Shown here piece by piece: positions 28,296 through 36,954 of a stretch of DNA of 64,000 nt (position 1 is the first letter of the stretch; each line of letters opens with the position of its first letter). The position numbers and the translations under genes are program-made. The notes beneath the pieces were generated by a model. The model saw only the letters and a program-made list of their open reading frames with translations, was not told the DNA's origin and ran no database searches. The stretch is from Sphingobacterium composti. Lineage in GTDB: Bacteria; Bacteroidota; Bacteroidia; Sphingobacteriales; Sphingobacteriaceae. The stretch spans positions 168,388 through 232,387 of the forward strand of contig NZ_WUQZ01000004.1 in assembly GCF_009829075.1 (NCBI RefSeq), given 5' to 3'.

Positions 28296-29210
28296 ATGAA
28301 AAATTATATTTTAAAGAATAATACTTTAATCATTTTTATACTGTTGCTTTTTGTCTCTAGTATACTTTCAGATTCATTCTTGACTATTACCAATATAAGT
28401 AACTTGTTGCGTCAAGTAGCGCCGATAGGTTTGGTTAGCATCGGAATGTTTTTGGTGATTTTGACTGGTGGTATTGATTTATCAGTAGGGTCTATTTTAG
28501 CATTTATCGGTGTTGTGTTTGCCTTATTGTCTTACGAAGTTTATTATCCTGTAGCTTTATTACTCTCTATTATTTTTGGGATTTTGTGCGGTGTTATTTC
28601 TGGTTATTTGGTTGCTTATCAGTACATCGCATCTTTTATAGCTACATTGGCAATGATGACTATTGTTCGTGGCGGTGGATTTTTGCTGTCTAAAGGAGCC
28701 CCAATTACTGTCGGCGAGCATTCTTCTAGTATTTTGACATTAGCCAATGGTACATTTTTAGGTATTCCCTATTCTGCTATCATATTATTTGTTTCATTTG
28801 GTATAGTTTACGTTTTACTCAAATATCATGTTTACGGAAGAAAAGTAATCGCATTAGGTTCTAATGAAGAAGCTGTTCGTCTTTCGGGAATAAATGTGAA
28901 GCAAATAAAAATGTCTGTATATGTATTGGCAGCATTGCTGACCACAATAGCAGCATTATTAATGGTAGGAAGAACTGGTGTAGGTACGCCAAATGTTGGG
29001 GTTGGGATGGAGTTGGATGCAATTGCTGCGGTTGTGATTGGGGGAGCAAGTCTATCTGGTGGTAAAGGCACTGTTTTTCACACTTTATTGGGTGTTTTTA
29101 TTTTAGGAATGATTGGCAATATCATGAATCTTTTGGATGTTACTTCTTATTTGCAACAATTAATTAAGGGTGTAATTATCATTTTAGCAGTAATATTTCA
29201 AAAAAGATAA
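28296..29210 (+). CDS. Sugar ABC importer permease, RbsC type
   Basis: This 304-residue membrane protein has about eight to ten spans and the family motifs GGIDLSVGSILA (about 67-78), ATLAMMTIVRGGGFLLSKGAPI, GSNEEAVRLSGINV (cytoplasmic coupling loop) and GGASLSGGKGTVFHTLLG. It should work as a homodimer with the RbsA-like ATPase, which explains why only one permease gene is present. The position between the ATPase and the mannitol-type dehydrogenase fits a dedicated polyol importer. Confidence 0.94.
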   Translation: MKNYILKNNTLIIFILLLFVSSILSDSFLTITNISNLLRQVAPIGLVSIGMFLVILTGGIDLSVGSILAFIGVVFALLSYEVYYPVALLLSIIFGILCGVISGYLVAYQYIASFIATLAMMTIVRGGGFLLSKGAPITVGEHSSSILTLANGTFLGIPYSAIILFVSFGIVYVLLKYHVYGRKVIALGSNEEAVRLSGINVKQIKMSVYVLAALLTTIAALLMVGRTGVGTPNVGVGMELDAIAAVVIGGASLSGGKGTVFHTLLGVFILGMIGNIMNLLDVTSYLQQLIKGVIIILAVIFQKR

Positions 29211-29223
29211 GCTAATAATACAA

Positions 29224-30717
29224 ATGAATTTTTTGAATAAACAAACCATAAAGTCTTTACCACAAGCGTTTGATGTACTAAGCGTGTCTGAAAATAAAGA
29301 GGTAGACAATGCTATAGTCCATATTGGTGTGGGAGGATTTCATAGATCGCATCAAGCTTTTGCATTGGCGCAGTTAATTTCACAAGATCCTGTGAAATAT
29401 GCCAAATGGAGAATTACAGGCGTAGGCGTAATGCCGCAAGATAAGGAGTTGATTGCGAATTTCAGAGAGCAAGACTATTTATATACATTGAGGATGGTGA
29501 ATGCGGACGGAGAAGAGAAGTTAATGGTAATCGACGCTATACAAGATTTTTTGCATTTAGATTGTGAATTAAATAAAATTATAAAAAAGATAGCGAGTGA
29601 ACATACAAAGATTGTTTCTTTAACCATTACAGAAGGAGGTTATAATTATGATTTCGAAAAGGATGCTTTTAAGATTGAGAATGAGAACATCATTCATGAT
29701 TTAAACAACAAACAGCATCCTAAAACGGTATTTGGTTTGTTAGCAAGGGCTTTAGAATACAGAATGTCAAATACTAATTCGTCTATTGTACTGCTTTCCT
29801 GTGATAATATAATCGGAAATGGAGAAATCCTCCGTAAATCATTGTTATCTTTTCTAGAAGGTTATGATAGGACATTAAGAGATTGGGTCAAAACAAATGT
29901 ATTTTTCCCAAATTGTATGGTCGATAGAATTACACCAGTTCCCAAGAAAAATGATGTGGAAGATTTAACTAACCGATTTCAAGTGAAGGATAATTGTTTG
30001 GTCGTATCAGAAGATTATTTTCAATGGGTAATTGAAAAAGGTAAATATCTATCCGAGTTTCCTCCTTTACAATTGGTTGGTGTAGAATTCGTAGATAAAG
30101 TGTTGTATTACGAAAAGATGAAATTAGGGATCTTGAATGGTGGACACACCTTAGTGGGATTATTAGGATATGCATTAGGTTATAACACGATTCACGATGC
30201 CGTATTGGATCCTATGATTTCTTCTGTGTATAATGCTTATGTGCATGAAGAGGTGATACCTGTATTGTCACCCATTTCTGGAGTTGACTATCATGAGTAT
30301 TATGAAAAGGTAAAAACTAGGTTTGCTAATGCGATGATCAATGATAGTACGGATAGAATTATCTCTTTCTCTTCGGACAAATTTCCCAAGTTCATATTGC
30401 CAATTTATCAAAGTCAATGCGAACTTCATAAACCAAAGATAAGATATGTGAGCATTATTGTTGCGGCTTGGTGGTATTATCTTCGCCAAAATCAAATTGA
30501 AAATGGTATGAGCCATGTTCAAGATAGTTTGAAAGGGGAATGGTCTATAATTTTTGATGACGAAGATAGTTCTGCACTCAAATTTATCGAATACAATCCT
30601 GTATTTGGAGATATGGGTAAAAATGAACTTTTTTTGAGTTTCTATTTGGAAGCCATTAACCATTTCAAAGCAGGTACTTTTAAAAAGTATCTTAATAATT
30701 TACACTTAACTAGATAA
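29224..30717 (+). CDS. Long-chain polyol dehydrogenase, mannitol 2-dehydrogenase family
   Basis: This 497-residue protein has an N-terminal NAD domain starting HIGVGGFHRSHQAF (about 32-45) and a C-terminal helical domain. The polyol-specific long-chain dehydrogenase catalytic pattern Lys-x4-Asn-x2-His is intact: Lys300, Asn305 and His308 in KLGILNGGHT. These enzymes oxidise mannitol or arabinitol to fructose or xylulose, or reduce fructuronate/tagaturonate. The adjoining PfkB kinase makes a route from polyol to ketose to ketose phosphate likely. Length is normal. Confidence 0.92.
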   Translation: MNFLNKQTIKSLPQAFDVLSVSENKEVDNAIVHIGVGGFHRSHQAFALAQLISQDPVKYAKWRITGVGVMPQDKELIANFREQDYLYTLRMVNADGEEKLMVIDAIQDFLHLDCELNKIIKKIASEHTKIVSLTITEGGYNYDFEKDAFKIENENIIHDLNNKQHPKTVFGLLARALEYRMSNTNSSIVLLSCDNIIGNGEILRKSLLSFLEGYDRTLRDWVKTNVFFPNCMVDRITPVPKKNDVEDLTNRFQVKDNCLVVSEDYFQWVIEKGKYLSEFPPLQLVGVEFVDKVLYYEKMKLGILNGGHTLVGLLGYALGYNTIHDAVLDPMISSVYNAYVHEEVIPVLSPISGVDYHEYYEKVKTRFANAMINDSTDRIISFSSDKFPKFILPIYQSQCELHKPKIRYVSIIVAAWWYYLRQNQIENGMSHVQDSLKGEWSIIFDDEDSSALKFIEYNPVFGDMGKNELFLSFYLEAINHFKAGTFKKYLNNLHLTR

Positions 30718-30721
30718 GATT

Positions 30722-31633
30722 TTGAAACATACTGTTATAGGATTTGGAGAGGTGTTATGGGATTTACTTCCTGAGGGCGCCCGTATCGGAGGTGCACCGC
30801 TCAATGTTTGCTACCACCTTAATAAAACTGGTTTGAATAGTTTTATTATAAGTCAAGTGGGGAAGGATGAACTGGGAGATAAAATATTGTCTGAGATTAA
30901 AAATTTAGGAGTCAATGCAGATTACTTGATACAAATTCCGCATTATCCAACATCTACTGTGGAAGTATCTTTGGATGCCAAAGGAAGTCCCAAATATACC
31001 ATAGTGGAAAATGTCGCCTGGGATTATATATCTTTTAATCAGGGTGTTGCATGCCAAATAGCAAAAGCTGATGCTTTTGTTTTTGGTAGTTTGGTAGCAA
31101 GAAACCAACATTCCTATCAAACACTTTTGAAGTACGTAAGTTCTTCTACTTATACGGTTATGGATGTGAATTTAAGATTTCCATTTTATACGAAAGAAAT
31201 CATTTTTAATTTGTTACATCATGTTGATTTGCTTAAAATAAATGATGAGGAAATTAATATAATAGGGAAGTGGGCTGGAATAGAAAGTGAGGATGAATTG
31301 GCTATATGTAAGTATTTGATTGCTACATTTCCAAAAATGAAAGAAATATTACTTACCAAAGGATCTCAAGGTGCGCTCTATTATTCTTCAGACATAATAG
31401 TACGTATAGGTATTTACGAAGTCCAAGTCGATGATACAATAGGCGCTGGTGATTCTTTTTTAGCGGCTTTTCTAGCCAAAAAACTTCAAGGTGAACAAAT
31501 TCAAACGTGTATGGAAGAGGCGGCTTTAGTTAGTGCTTTTGTAGCAAGTAAATCGGGAGCTAATCCTATTTATTCAAAGGACGATTTGATCAATTTCAAA
31601 AAAACACATATCCTAAAAAAGCCATTGCAGTAA
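30722..31633 (+). CDS. PfkB-family carbohydrate kinase, fructokinase-like, TTG start
   Basis: This 303-residue kinase begins MKHTVIGFGEVLWDLLPEGARIGGAPLNVCYHL, the typical opening of PfkB fructokinases, and has the catalytic motif TIGAGDSFLAAF with Asp244. The frame has no ATG near the expected start; a TTG at 30722, four bases after the previous stop, gives the full family N-terminus. It should phosphorylate the ketose made by the two dehydrogenases of the operon. The hairpin at its end (31617-31648) uses the last coding bases as its left arm. It closes the operon. Confidence 0.9.
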   Translation: MKHTVIGFGEVLWDLLPEGARIGGAPLNVCYHLNKTGLNSFIISQVGKDELGDKILSEIKNLGVNADYLIQIPHYPTSTVEVSLDAKGSPKYTIVENVAWDYISFNQGVACQIAKADAFVFGSLVARNQHSYQTLLKYVSSSTYTVMDVNLRFPFYTKEIIFNLLHHVDLLKINDEEINIIGKWAGIESEDELAICKYLIATFPKMKEILLTKGSQGALYYSSDIIVRIGIYEVQVDDTIGAGDSFLAAFLAKKLQGEQIQTCMEEAALVSAFVASKSGANPIYSKDDLINFKKTHILKKPLQ

Positions 31634-31648
31634 TTTACAATGGCTTTT
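31617..31648 (+). terminator. Terminator of the polyol operon, overlapping the kinase stop
   Basis: An 11-bp stem AAAAGCCATTG with a ten-base loop that contains the stop codon is followed by TTTT. On the other strand it may also serve the convergent YceI gene. Confidence 0.7.
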
Positions 31649-31671
31649 AAAATGTTAGCGTGGTAGGTATA

Positions 31672-32259
31672 TTAGTTTTTTACTACTTCAACGTTAATAG
31701 TGATTTCAACTTCTGGAGCAACTGCAAACACGCCTGTAGGCAACTTGTCTGCATAGTTAATTCCATAATCAAAACGGTTAATTGAAGTAGTCGCTGTAAA
31801 TCCAGCTCTTGTCATTCCCCAAGGATCTGTGATGATTCCGTTATTTTGAACAACTTTAAATGTTACTTTTTTAGTAACATCACGGATTGTTAAATCACCC
31901 GTTAATGTATATTTTCCTTTTTTGCCTTTCAATACCGAATTTTCCAATTTCATTGTCGGGAATTTTGCTGCACTAAAGAAATCGTCAGATTTTAAGTGAT
32001 CATCACGCATTTCTACACGTGTATCGATGCTATTCACATCAATCGTGAAATTGACTTTTGAATTATTGAAATCTGTTGCAGAAGTTGACTCTACATTACC
32101 TTCTAATTTTTTGAATTGTCCGTCTACAAATGCAATTCCTAAATGTTTTACCTCAAAACGCGCGTTCGTGTGCGCAGGATCTACAGACCATTTTACTTGT
32201 GCTACCGCAACATTAGTAAATAGTACAAAAGCTGCTAAAATGTTAAATAGTGTTTTCAT
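31672..32259 (-). CDS. YceI-family protein, periplasmic lipid-binding barrel
   Basis: This protein of about 195 residues starts from the ATG at 32259 (MKTLFNILAAFVLFTNVAVAQ, a signal peptide). An ATG seven codons upstream would spoil the signal. The mature protein shows the YceI pattern: VKWSVDPAHTNARFEVKHLGI, VDGQFKKLEGNV, RDDHLKSDDFFSAAKFPTM, LTGDLTIRDVTKKV and the terminal VEITINVEV. The family forms a lipocalin-like barrel that binds polyprenoids, but its role is mostly unknown. It stands alone, convergent with the polyol operon. Confidence 0.93.
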   Translation of the reverse strand: MKTLFNILAAFVLFTNVAVAQVKWSVDPAHTNARFEVKHLGIAFVDGQFKKLEGNVESTSATDFNNSKVNFTIDVNSIDTRVEMRDDHLKSDDFFSAAKFPTMKLENSVLKGKKGKYTLTGDLTIRDVTKKVTFKVVQNNGIITDPWGMTRAGFTATTSINRFDYGINYADKLPTGVFAVAPEVEITINVEVVKN

Positions 32260-32353
32260 ATATTTCTTATTTGCTGACAAAGTTGACCTTTTAAAATAGT
32301 TCTAAACTTAATCTATATTAAGAAATACAATTATTGTTATGATAAGATTTAAA

Positions 32354-33472
32354 CTAATCAATGCCTTCCCACCAGTTAGGATACTTTTTATAATTATCTA
32401 ATGAAACGATTTCACCCATTTTAGGAGTCAACAAAGGGAAGTTTTGTTTTTCGGCTTCTTGAGTTACACGAATTAAAGGCTCGTCCCAAGCGTGATTTGC
32501 TAAGGGAAATTTAGAAGAATGCACTGGGATGGTGTAAGTTGTTTTTAAATCATGTGACGCTTGAATCACTTCTTCGGGCATCATATGAATGTATTTCCAC
32601 ATCTGATTGTATTGTCCATTTTCCAAAATAGCGAAATCAAAAGGCCCATATTTTTCACCTATATCTTTGAAATGTTTCCCATAGCCACTATCTCCACCTA
32701 TGTAAATTTTCTTAGAATTAGTTTGTAAAATAAATGAGGACCACAATGTCGTATTTCGAGTAAATGTACGTCCGGAAAAATGTCGAGATGTCGCAGAGGT
32801 AAACTCAATGCCATCGACTTTAGCATGTTCACCCCAATAAAGTTCGGTGATTTGGGAAGCAGGATATCCCCATTTTTCTAAATGGGCTGCAACTCCTAAA
32901 CCAGTGACGATATATTTTACCTTATCTTTCAAACTCATAAATGTATTGTAATCTAAATGATCCCAATGGTCATGGGTAATCACCATAATATCTATTTCGG
33001 AGAAATCATCCGCTGAATAATTATAAGTTAATGGAAAAGCTTTTACACTTATTCGTATAGGAGAGGCGTACTCACTAAATACGGGATCGACCAATATTCG
33101 CTTTCCATCTAACTGCAAGTAATATGATGAATGCCCGAACCAGACGTATACATTGCTATCCAAAGGAATGTTTTTCAAATCCGATTTAATGACGGGAAGA
33201 GCAACGGATGGTGAATTTCGTACTTTTTTACTAAAGAAGAAACCGCGAAGCATATCTGAATAGGATGTGCCTTCTGCCAAGGCCGGTGTAAATTCTAAAT
33301 TATCGAAAGCTCCATTTTTGTAATTAGGGGCATTTTGCATCCGAATTAGGCGATCGCCAGAAGCATTCACACCAAAGCGATCTGATCGCATATATAGAAA
33401 TCCTCCAATAAGGATGATAACAAGGAGAAGTATAATGAATAACATAGTGAATTTGAATATTTTTCTTAACAT
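32354..33472 (-). CDS. MBL-fold metallo-hydrolase, NAPE-PLD/UlaG-like, membrane-anchored
   Basis: This 372-residue protein has an N-terminal membrane anchor (about 8-28) and a metallo-beta-lactamase fold. The zinc motif is His167-x-His169-x-Asp171-His172 (THDHWDH), preceded by VWFGHSSYYLQLDGKRILVDPVFS and followed by SRHFSGR, YIGGDSGYG and IPVHSSKF. This order matches the beta-lactamase superfamily group that includes NAPE-PLD-like phospholipases and UlaG-like lactonases. The substrate is unknown; the anchor places the enzyme on the outer face of the inner membrane. The gene is separate from its neighbours. Confidence 0.88.
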   Translation of the reverse strand: MLRKIFKFTMLFIILLLVIILIGGFLYMRSDRFGVNASGDRLIRMQNAPNYKNGAFDNLEFTPALAEGTSYSDMLRGFFFSKKVRNSPSVALPVIKSDLKNIPLDSNVYVWFGHSSYYLQLDGKRILVDPVFSEYASPIRISVKAFPLTYNYSADDFSEIDIMVITHDHWDHLDYNTFMSLKDKVKYIVTGLGVAAHLEKWGYPASQITELYWGEHAKVDGIEFTSATSRHFSGRTFTRNTTLWSSFILQTNSKKIYIGGDSGYGKHFKDIGEKYGPFDFAILENGQYNQMWKYIHMMPEEVIQASHDLKTTYTIPVHSSKFPLANHAWDEPLIRVTQEAEKQNFPLLTPKMGEIVSLDNYKKYPNWWEGID

Positions 33473-33600
33473 AATACGTCTAATGTAGACTATTTTTTAA
33501 TTATATACTCAAATTAATTGTAACGATTTTTTTATTCAGAACTTAATCAATTAGACATTTTGTTTACATATCTTGAGCACTCAATCATACAAAAACTATT

Positions 33601-34758
33601 ATGAAGATTAGTCTACTAATCACATTTGCGATTTGCACATTATTAAGTTACGGTCAAGAGACTATTGTATTCGCGTCTGGTGAAGATGGTTACGCAAGTT
33701 ATCGTATACCGGCTATTATTAAAAATAAGGATGGTAATCTATTAGCCTTTGCCGAGGGACGCGTCGATCATGCTGGTGACTATGGAAATGTCGATATTGT
33801 ATACAAAATCAGTCAAGATAATGGTAAAACTTGGGGGGCACTACAAGTAGCAGCGGATTATGATAAATTACAAGCTGGAAACGCAGCACCTGTTGTCGAT
33901 TTATTAGATCCCAGATTTCCTAAAGGGCGGATTTTCCTATTTTACAATACGGGCAACAATCATGAATATGACGTAAGAGCTGGTAAAGGTTTGCGTGAAG
34001 CTTGGTACATTACATCTACCGATGGTGGCAAATCTTGGTCTTCGCCCGTAAATATTACTACACAAGTACATAGGCCAAAAATGCCTCATATCAATATCGC
34101 ATATAATTTCTCAGAAGATTGGAGAGCATATGCAAATACTCCAGGACATGGCTTACAGTTTGATTCAGGAAAATATAAAGGACGTATTTATATTCCAGCA
34201 AATCATTCTTTTGGTAATCCTAAGCCTGATGGCAAAGATTATTTTGCACACGCCTACTATTCTGATGATCATGGTGATACATTCAAAATAGCTGATAAAA
34301 TCACATTTGAGGGAGGTAATGAGAGTATGGCAGCACAAATTTCATCAAAAGAGCTGTATATGAACTCACGAAATCAGCAAGGTAATGTTAGAAGTCGTAT
34401 TGTTAGTTGTTCGAATGATGGAGGTGTGACATGGGATACTACTTTTTATGATAGAAATTTGCCTGATCCTGTGAATCAAGGTAGTACTTTATCATGGAAG
34501 AAAGGTAATAAGTATATTTTGGCTGTAAGCAATGCTGCCGATGAAAAATTAAGAGACAATTTAGTGCTTCGTCTATCAAAGGATAAAGGAAAAACTTGGT
34601 ACTTCAATAAAGTTGTGGCTAAAAGCCCAGAAGGTTATAAAGGGGGCGCATGGGCAGCCTACAGTGATATAGTCTTAGTAAAGAAGAATACAATTGGTGT
34701 ATTGTATGAAAAAGATGGTTACAAAGAGATTGTGTTTTCTGTAGTGAAAGTCAAATAA
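33601..34758 (+). CDS. Exo-alpha-sialidase
   Basis: This 385-residue secreted sialidase has a signal peptide ending near SYGQ. The arginine-triad motif YRIP (Arg35) is followed by AEGR and His-Ala-Gly-Asp60, which carries the acid/base Asp. Four Asp-boxes are visible: SQDNGKTW (71-78), STDGGKSW (139-146), SNDGGVTW and SKDKGKTW. The fold is therefore a six-blade beta-propeller of glycoside hydrolase family 33. It releases terminal sialic acids from glycans. No sialic acid transporter or catabolic genes stand next to it, so here it is a lone scavenging enzyme. A strong hairpin follows. Confidence 0.92.
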   Translation: MKISLLITFAICTLLSYGQETIVFASGEDGYASYRIPAIIKNKDGNLLAFAEGRVDHAGDYGNVDIVYKISQDNGKTWGALQVAADYDKLQAGNAAPVVDLLDPRFPKGRIFLFYNTGNNHEYDVRAGKGLREAWYITSTDGGKSWSSPVNITTQVHRPKMPHINIAYNFSEDWRAYANTPGHGLQFDSGKYKGRIYIPANHSFGNPKPDGKDYFAHAYYSDDHGDTFKIADKITFEGGNESMAAQISSKELYMNSRNQQGNVRSRIVSCSNDGGVTWDTTFYDRNLPDPVNQGSTLSWKKGNKYILAVSNAADEKLRDNLVLRLSKDKGKTWYFNKVVAKSPEGYKGGAWAAYSDIVLVKKNTIGVLYEKDGYKEIVFSVVKVK

Positions 34759-34769
34759 TTTAAATTAGT

Positions 34770-34819
34770 ATCAAAAAGAGTAGTTCGTTTATTTTTATAA
34801 ACGAACTACTCTTTTTGAT
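34770..34819. terminator. Bidirectional terminator, 23-bp perfect inverted repeat
   Basis: A 23-bp perfect stem (34770-34792 and 34797-34819) with a TTTT loop lies between the convergent sialidase and S41 genes. The arms begin ATCAAAAAGAG, so both strands end in a T-rich run after the stem core. Confidence 0.85.
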
Positions 34820-34827
34820 CTAAAACT

Positions 34828-36285
34828 TTAGTTAAGGATATCATTTACATATTTAATCCATTCGTAAGTATGGATGCTTTTGTCTATATAATAGTCTGGT
34901 TGTATTCCTTTATTATCTATTTCGAAATCCGGAATACGCATACTTCTGGTAAGGCAATATCCAAGTTTAAATTCTTTACATGGAGAATCAATAAAATACA
35001 TATTGGAAATATCTAAGACACCAAACGTAGTAGTGCCAAAAAGTTTAACTTTCTTACTTTGCTTTGCAGCTAACAAAAATTGTTCATCAGTACTTCCATT
35101 ATTTTGGTTAATAATTATTCCTATGTTTTTGGGAAATTCGTACACCGTGTCCTGTTTAGTATAAAACACCACGCTATCTTGCAGGTTCACAAATTTTCCA
35201 TGATTATTTTCTAATGTATCGTATGCTTTTTTTATATGAACTTTTTCTTCTTCAGCAATATTATATGCAGGGTTGGTAATGAATTCAATCATTCTTTGAT
35301 TGTTAAGAGGTGTAGATAAGTATTCAACACCTACATTACGTATTGGATTAGTGTATAAGAATGGAATTATTTCACTATAACTTCTATCGCTTCCTCCTGT
35401 GCCATTAGTAATATCAATTATCAGGTTTTCTGTCGAAAGTATAATTGATTTATTAGCCGTTATAACACTATCTATTTTTGTTTTTTCGGAGTAATTAAAA
35501 GATGGAATTCTAAAATATAGCGTCTTATTGTTCAACCTCTCAATATAAGGGATTGATGATTTTTGTGATTTAAAATACTGTTCATAATAGGGATCGACTT
35601 CGAATGTAGGGTAAAGTCTAGTTAATACTATATCGCCAATTTTTAAATGATTATTACCGATTAAAATTACAGATTGAGATTCTACAGGAGTGCGATCCCG
35701 TAAATAAAATATTGATTTATATTTATCTTTTTCAATATCGATTTTAAATTTTATATCACCTTTTGCCCAAGTTTCAAGACTTGATTCAATTATAAATCCA
35801 ATATATTGCCAATTAACTTTCTTTACACCTATCTTATAGGGATCGGTCCACCAAATTCCTTCAAAGTCAGCTATTCCTTTTTCACTTAACACGTTGGTGA
35901 ATACATCTATATTTGTCGAATATTTTTCACTTATAGCGTTAATCTTAGTGTTAGATTGAATTGAAATATTTTGATTAGATAGTTGTGGAGAATTAAGTTG
36001 TATCGCAATATGACCAGAGCGAAAAAAGGTTAACCACTCATATAATATAGGGCCACATTCAGATAAGGTTTTCGCAGACTTCACTTTCTCTAGTATTTTT
36101 TGATTATGCGTTTGGTAAGCAGGAATTCCTTTTCGGGAAACAGCATATTCAAAACCAGCATCGTTTTCTTCAAATGTTTTTTTTAACCATTCGAAATTCT
36201 TTAAGCAATCACAATTTTGTGCCCTGGTTTCGAAATTAAAATTTAATAAAATGATTGTTAGGATAATTGTTGCGATTCTTTTCAT
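34828..36285 (-). CDS. S41-family peptidase-like secreted protein
   Basis: This protein of about 485 residues starts at ATG 36285 (MKRIATIILTIILLNF..., signal peptide ending at about ETRAQ). An N-terminal helical part (CLKNFEWLKKTFEENDAGF) precedes a C-terminal S41 (tail-specific protease) domain. Visible elements are LIIDITNGTGGSDRSYSEIIPFLY, which matches the usual LIIDLRGNGGG strand, and IIINQNNGSTDEQFLLAAKQSKKVKLFG, which carries the nucleophile position Ser401 in the GS(T)-x-E context. It is probably periplasmic; the target is unknown. The gene is single, and its downstream region is the shared hairpin. Confidence 0.8.
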   Translation of the reverse strand: MKRIATIILTIILLNFNFETRAQNCDCLKNFEWLKKTFEENDAGFEYAVSRKGIPAYQTHNQKILEKVKSAKTLSECGPILYEWLTFFRSGHIAIQLNSPQLSNQNISIQSNTKINAISEKYSTNIDVFTNVLSEKGIADFEGIWWTDPYKIGVKKVNWQYIGFIIESSLETWAKGDIKFKIDIEKDKYKSIFYLRDRTPVESQSVILIGNNHLKIGDIVLTRLYPTFEVDPYYEQYFKSQKSSIPYIERLNNKTLYFRIPSFNYSEKTKIDSVITANKSIILSTENLIIDITNGTGGSDRSYSEIIPFLYTNPIRNVGVEYLSTPLNNQRMIEFITNPAYNIAEEEKVHIKKAYDTLENNHGKFVNLQDSVVFYTKQDTVYEFPKNIGIIINQNNGSTDEQFLLAAKQSKKVKLFGTTTFGVLDISNMYFIDSPCKEFKLGYCLTRSMRIPDFEIDNKGIQPDYYIDKSIHTYEWIKYVNDILN

Positions 36286-36405
36286 TTCTGTCATTTTTAT
36301 TAAAGACGATAGGAATTCTTGATTCGTTGCATGTGAATTAAAATATTTTCTATATAATAACTACGCAAAGCATAGGCTCAATTTTTATTTGAAGCATTTC
36401 TTTTT

Positions 36406-36571
36406 AATTGATATCCTCAATAATTTGATCACTTGTTTTGTTTTTTCTTTTCATCGAAACTGCATAGTTGAAAAGTTTCGTCTCTTCAGTGAAGTATTAA
36501 CACGTATTTAAGAAAGAGGCAAACAATGTTGAATAGCACCACATCCCGAAAATGCATCTTGATTTATTAGG
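36406..36571 (-). pseudogene. Decayed 3' fragment of a speA-like decarboxylase gene
   Basis: About 165 bases align closely, with small gaps, to the 3' end of the intact gene at 48582-49973 (to about 48747), in the same orientation. The minus-strand translation keeps QDAFSGCGAIQHCLP and later RDETFQL, against QDVLSGYGGIHHCLLP and RDETFNY in the intact protein. Two stop codons and frame changes show that it is not functional. By eye about three quarters of the bases agree. Nothing upstream of this fragment resembles the rest of the gene, so it is a truncated relic. It lies at the left edge of the SusC/SusD locus, while the intact gene end lies at the right edge. Confidence 0.85.
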
Positions 36572-36954
36572 TGTATAAATTTATTTCTTTTATAAATTTT
36601 AAGTTTTATTGTAGGTAAAAATTTAATTTTTACTTTTTTTTACTTACCACATATTTTATTTGGAAAAAACTTCTTCACTTAATAATATTTCAAAATTTAC
36701 TTATTGAATCTAATCTTAATATGGATTTTACACGTAATTAACATAGTAAGTATACTTTTGTTTCAACTCAGGAAAATATGAATAAAGGTTATTAATCTTA
36801 TCGAATGTTTTAAAACATTATCATTTGTCGTTTTTTATATGTTTTATTTTATTTATTTTTATTAATTTTTTACATGAAATCTAAAACTTTTGTTTATATT
36901 AGAGGCAACCAATTAAAAATATCTATATACTATACATTTACATTACTTAAAATT
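36572..36954. other. Gene-free AT-rich leader upstream of the SusC/SusD locus
   Basis: This 383-base stretch is very AT-rich and holds no convincing gene. It contains a TACTTTTG promoter element (36753-36760). The bases from there to the ATG at 36955 would form a 5' leader of roughly 190 bases, long enough for regulation, but I see no clear conserved stem. Confidence 0.55.
36753..36760 (+). promoter_or_regulatory. Candidate promoter -7 element of the SusC/SusD locus
   Basis: TACTTTTG fits TAnnTTTG. No TTG lies at the normal -33 distance, which may mean that an activator is needed. Confidence 0.5.

Noticed and set aside
30722-30724. Kinase start further downstream at an ATG
   Set aside because: No ATG occurs before the conserved N-terminal motifs; only the TTG gives the complete family start.
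36286-36954. Possible small RNA or CRISPR in the gene-free region before the SusC/SusD locus
   Set aside because: No repeat array and no defined promoter-terminator pair are seen; part of it is the speA relic.
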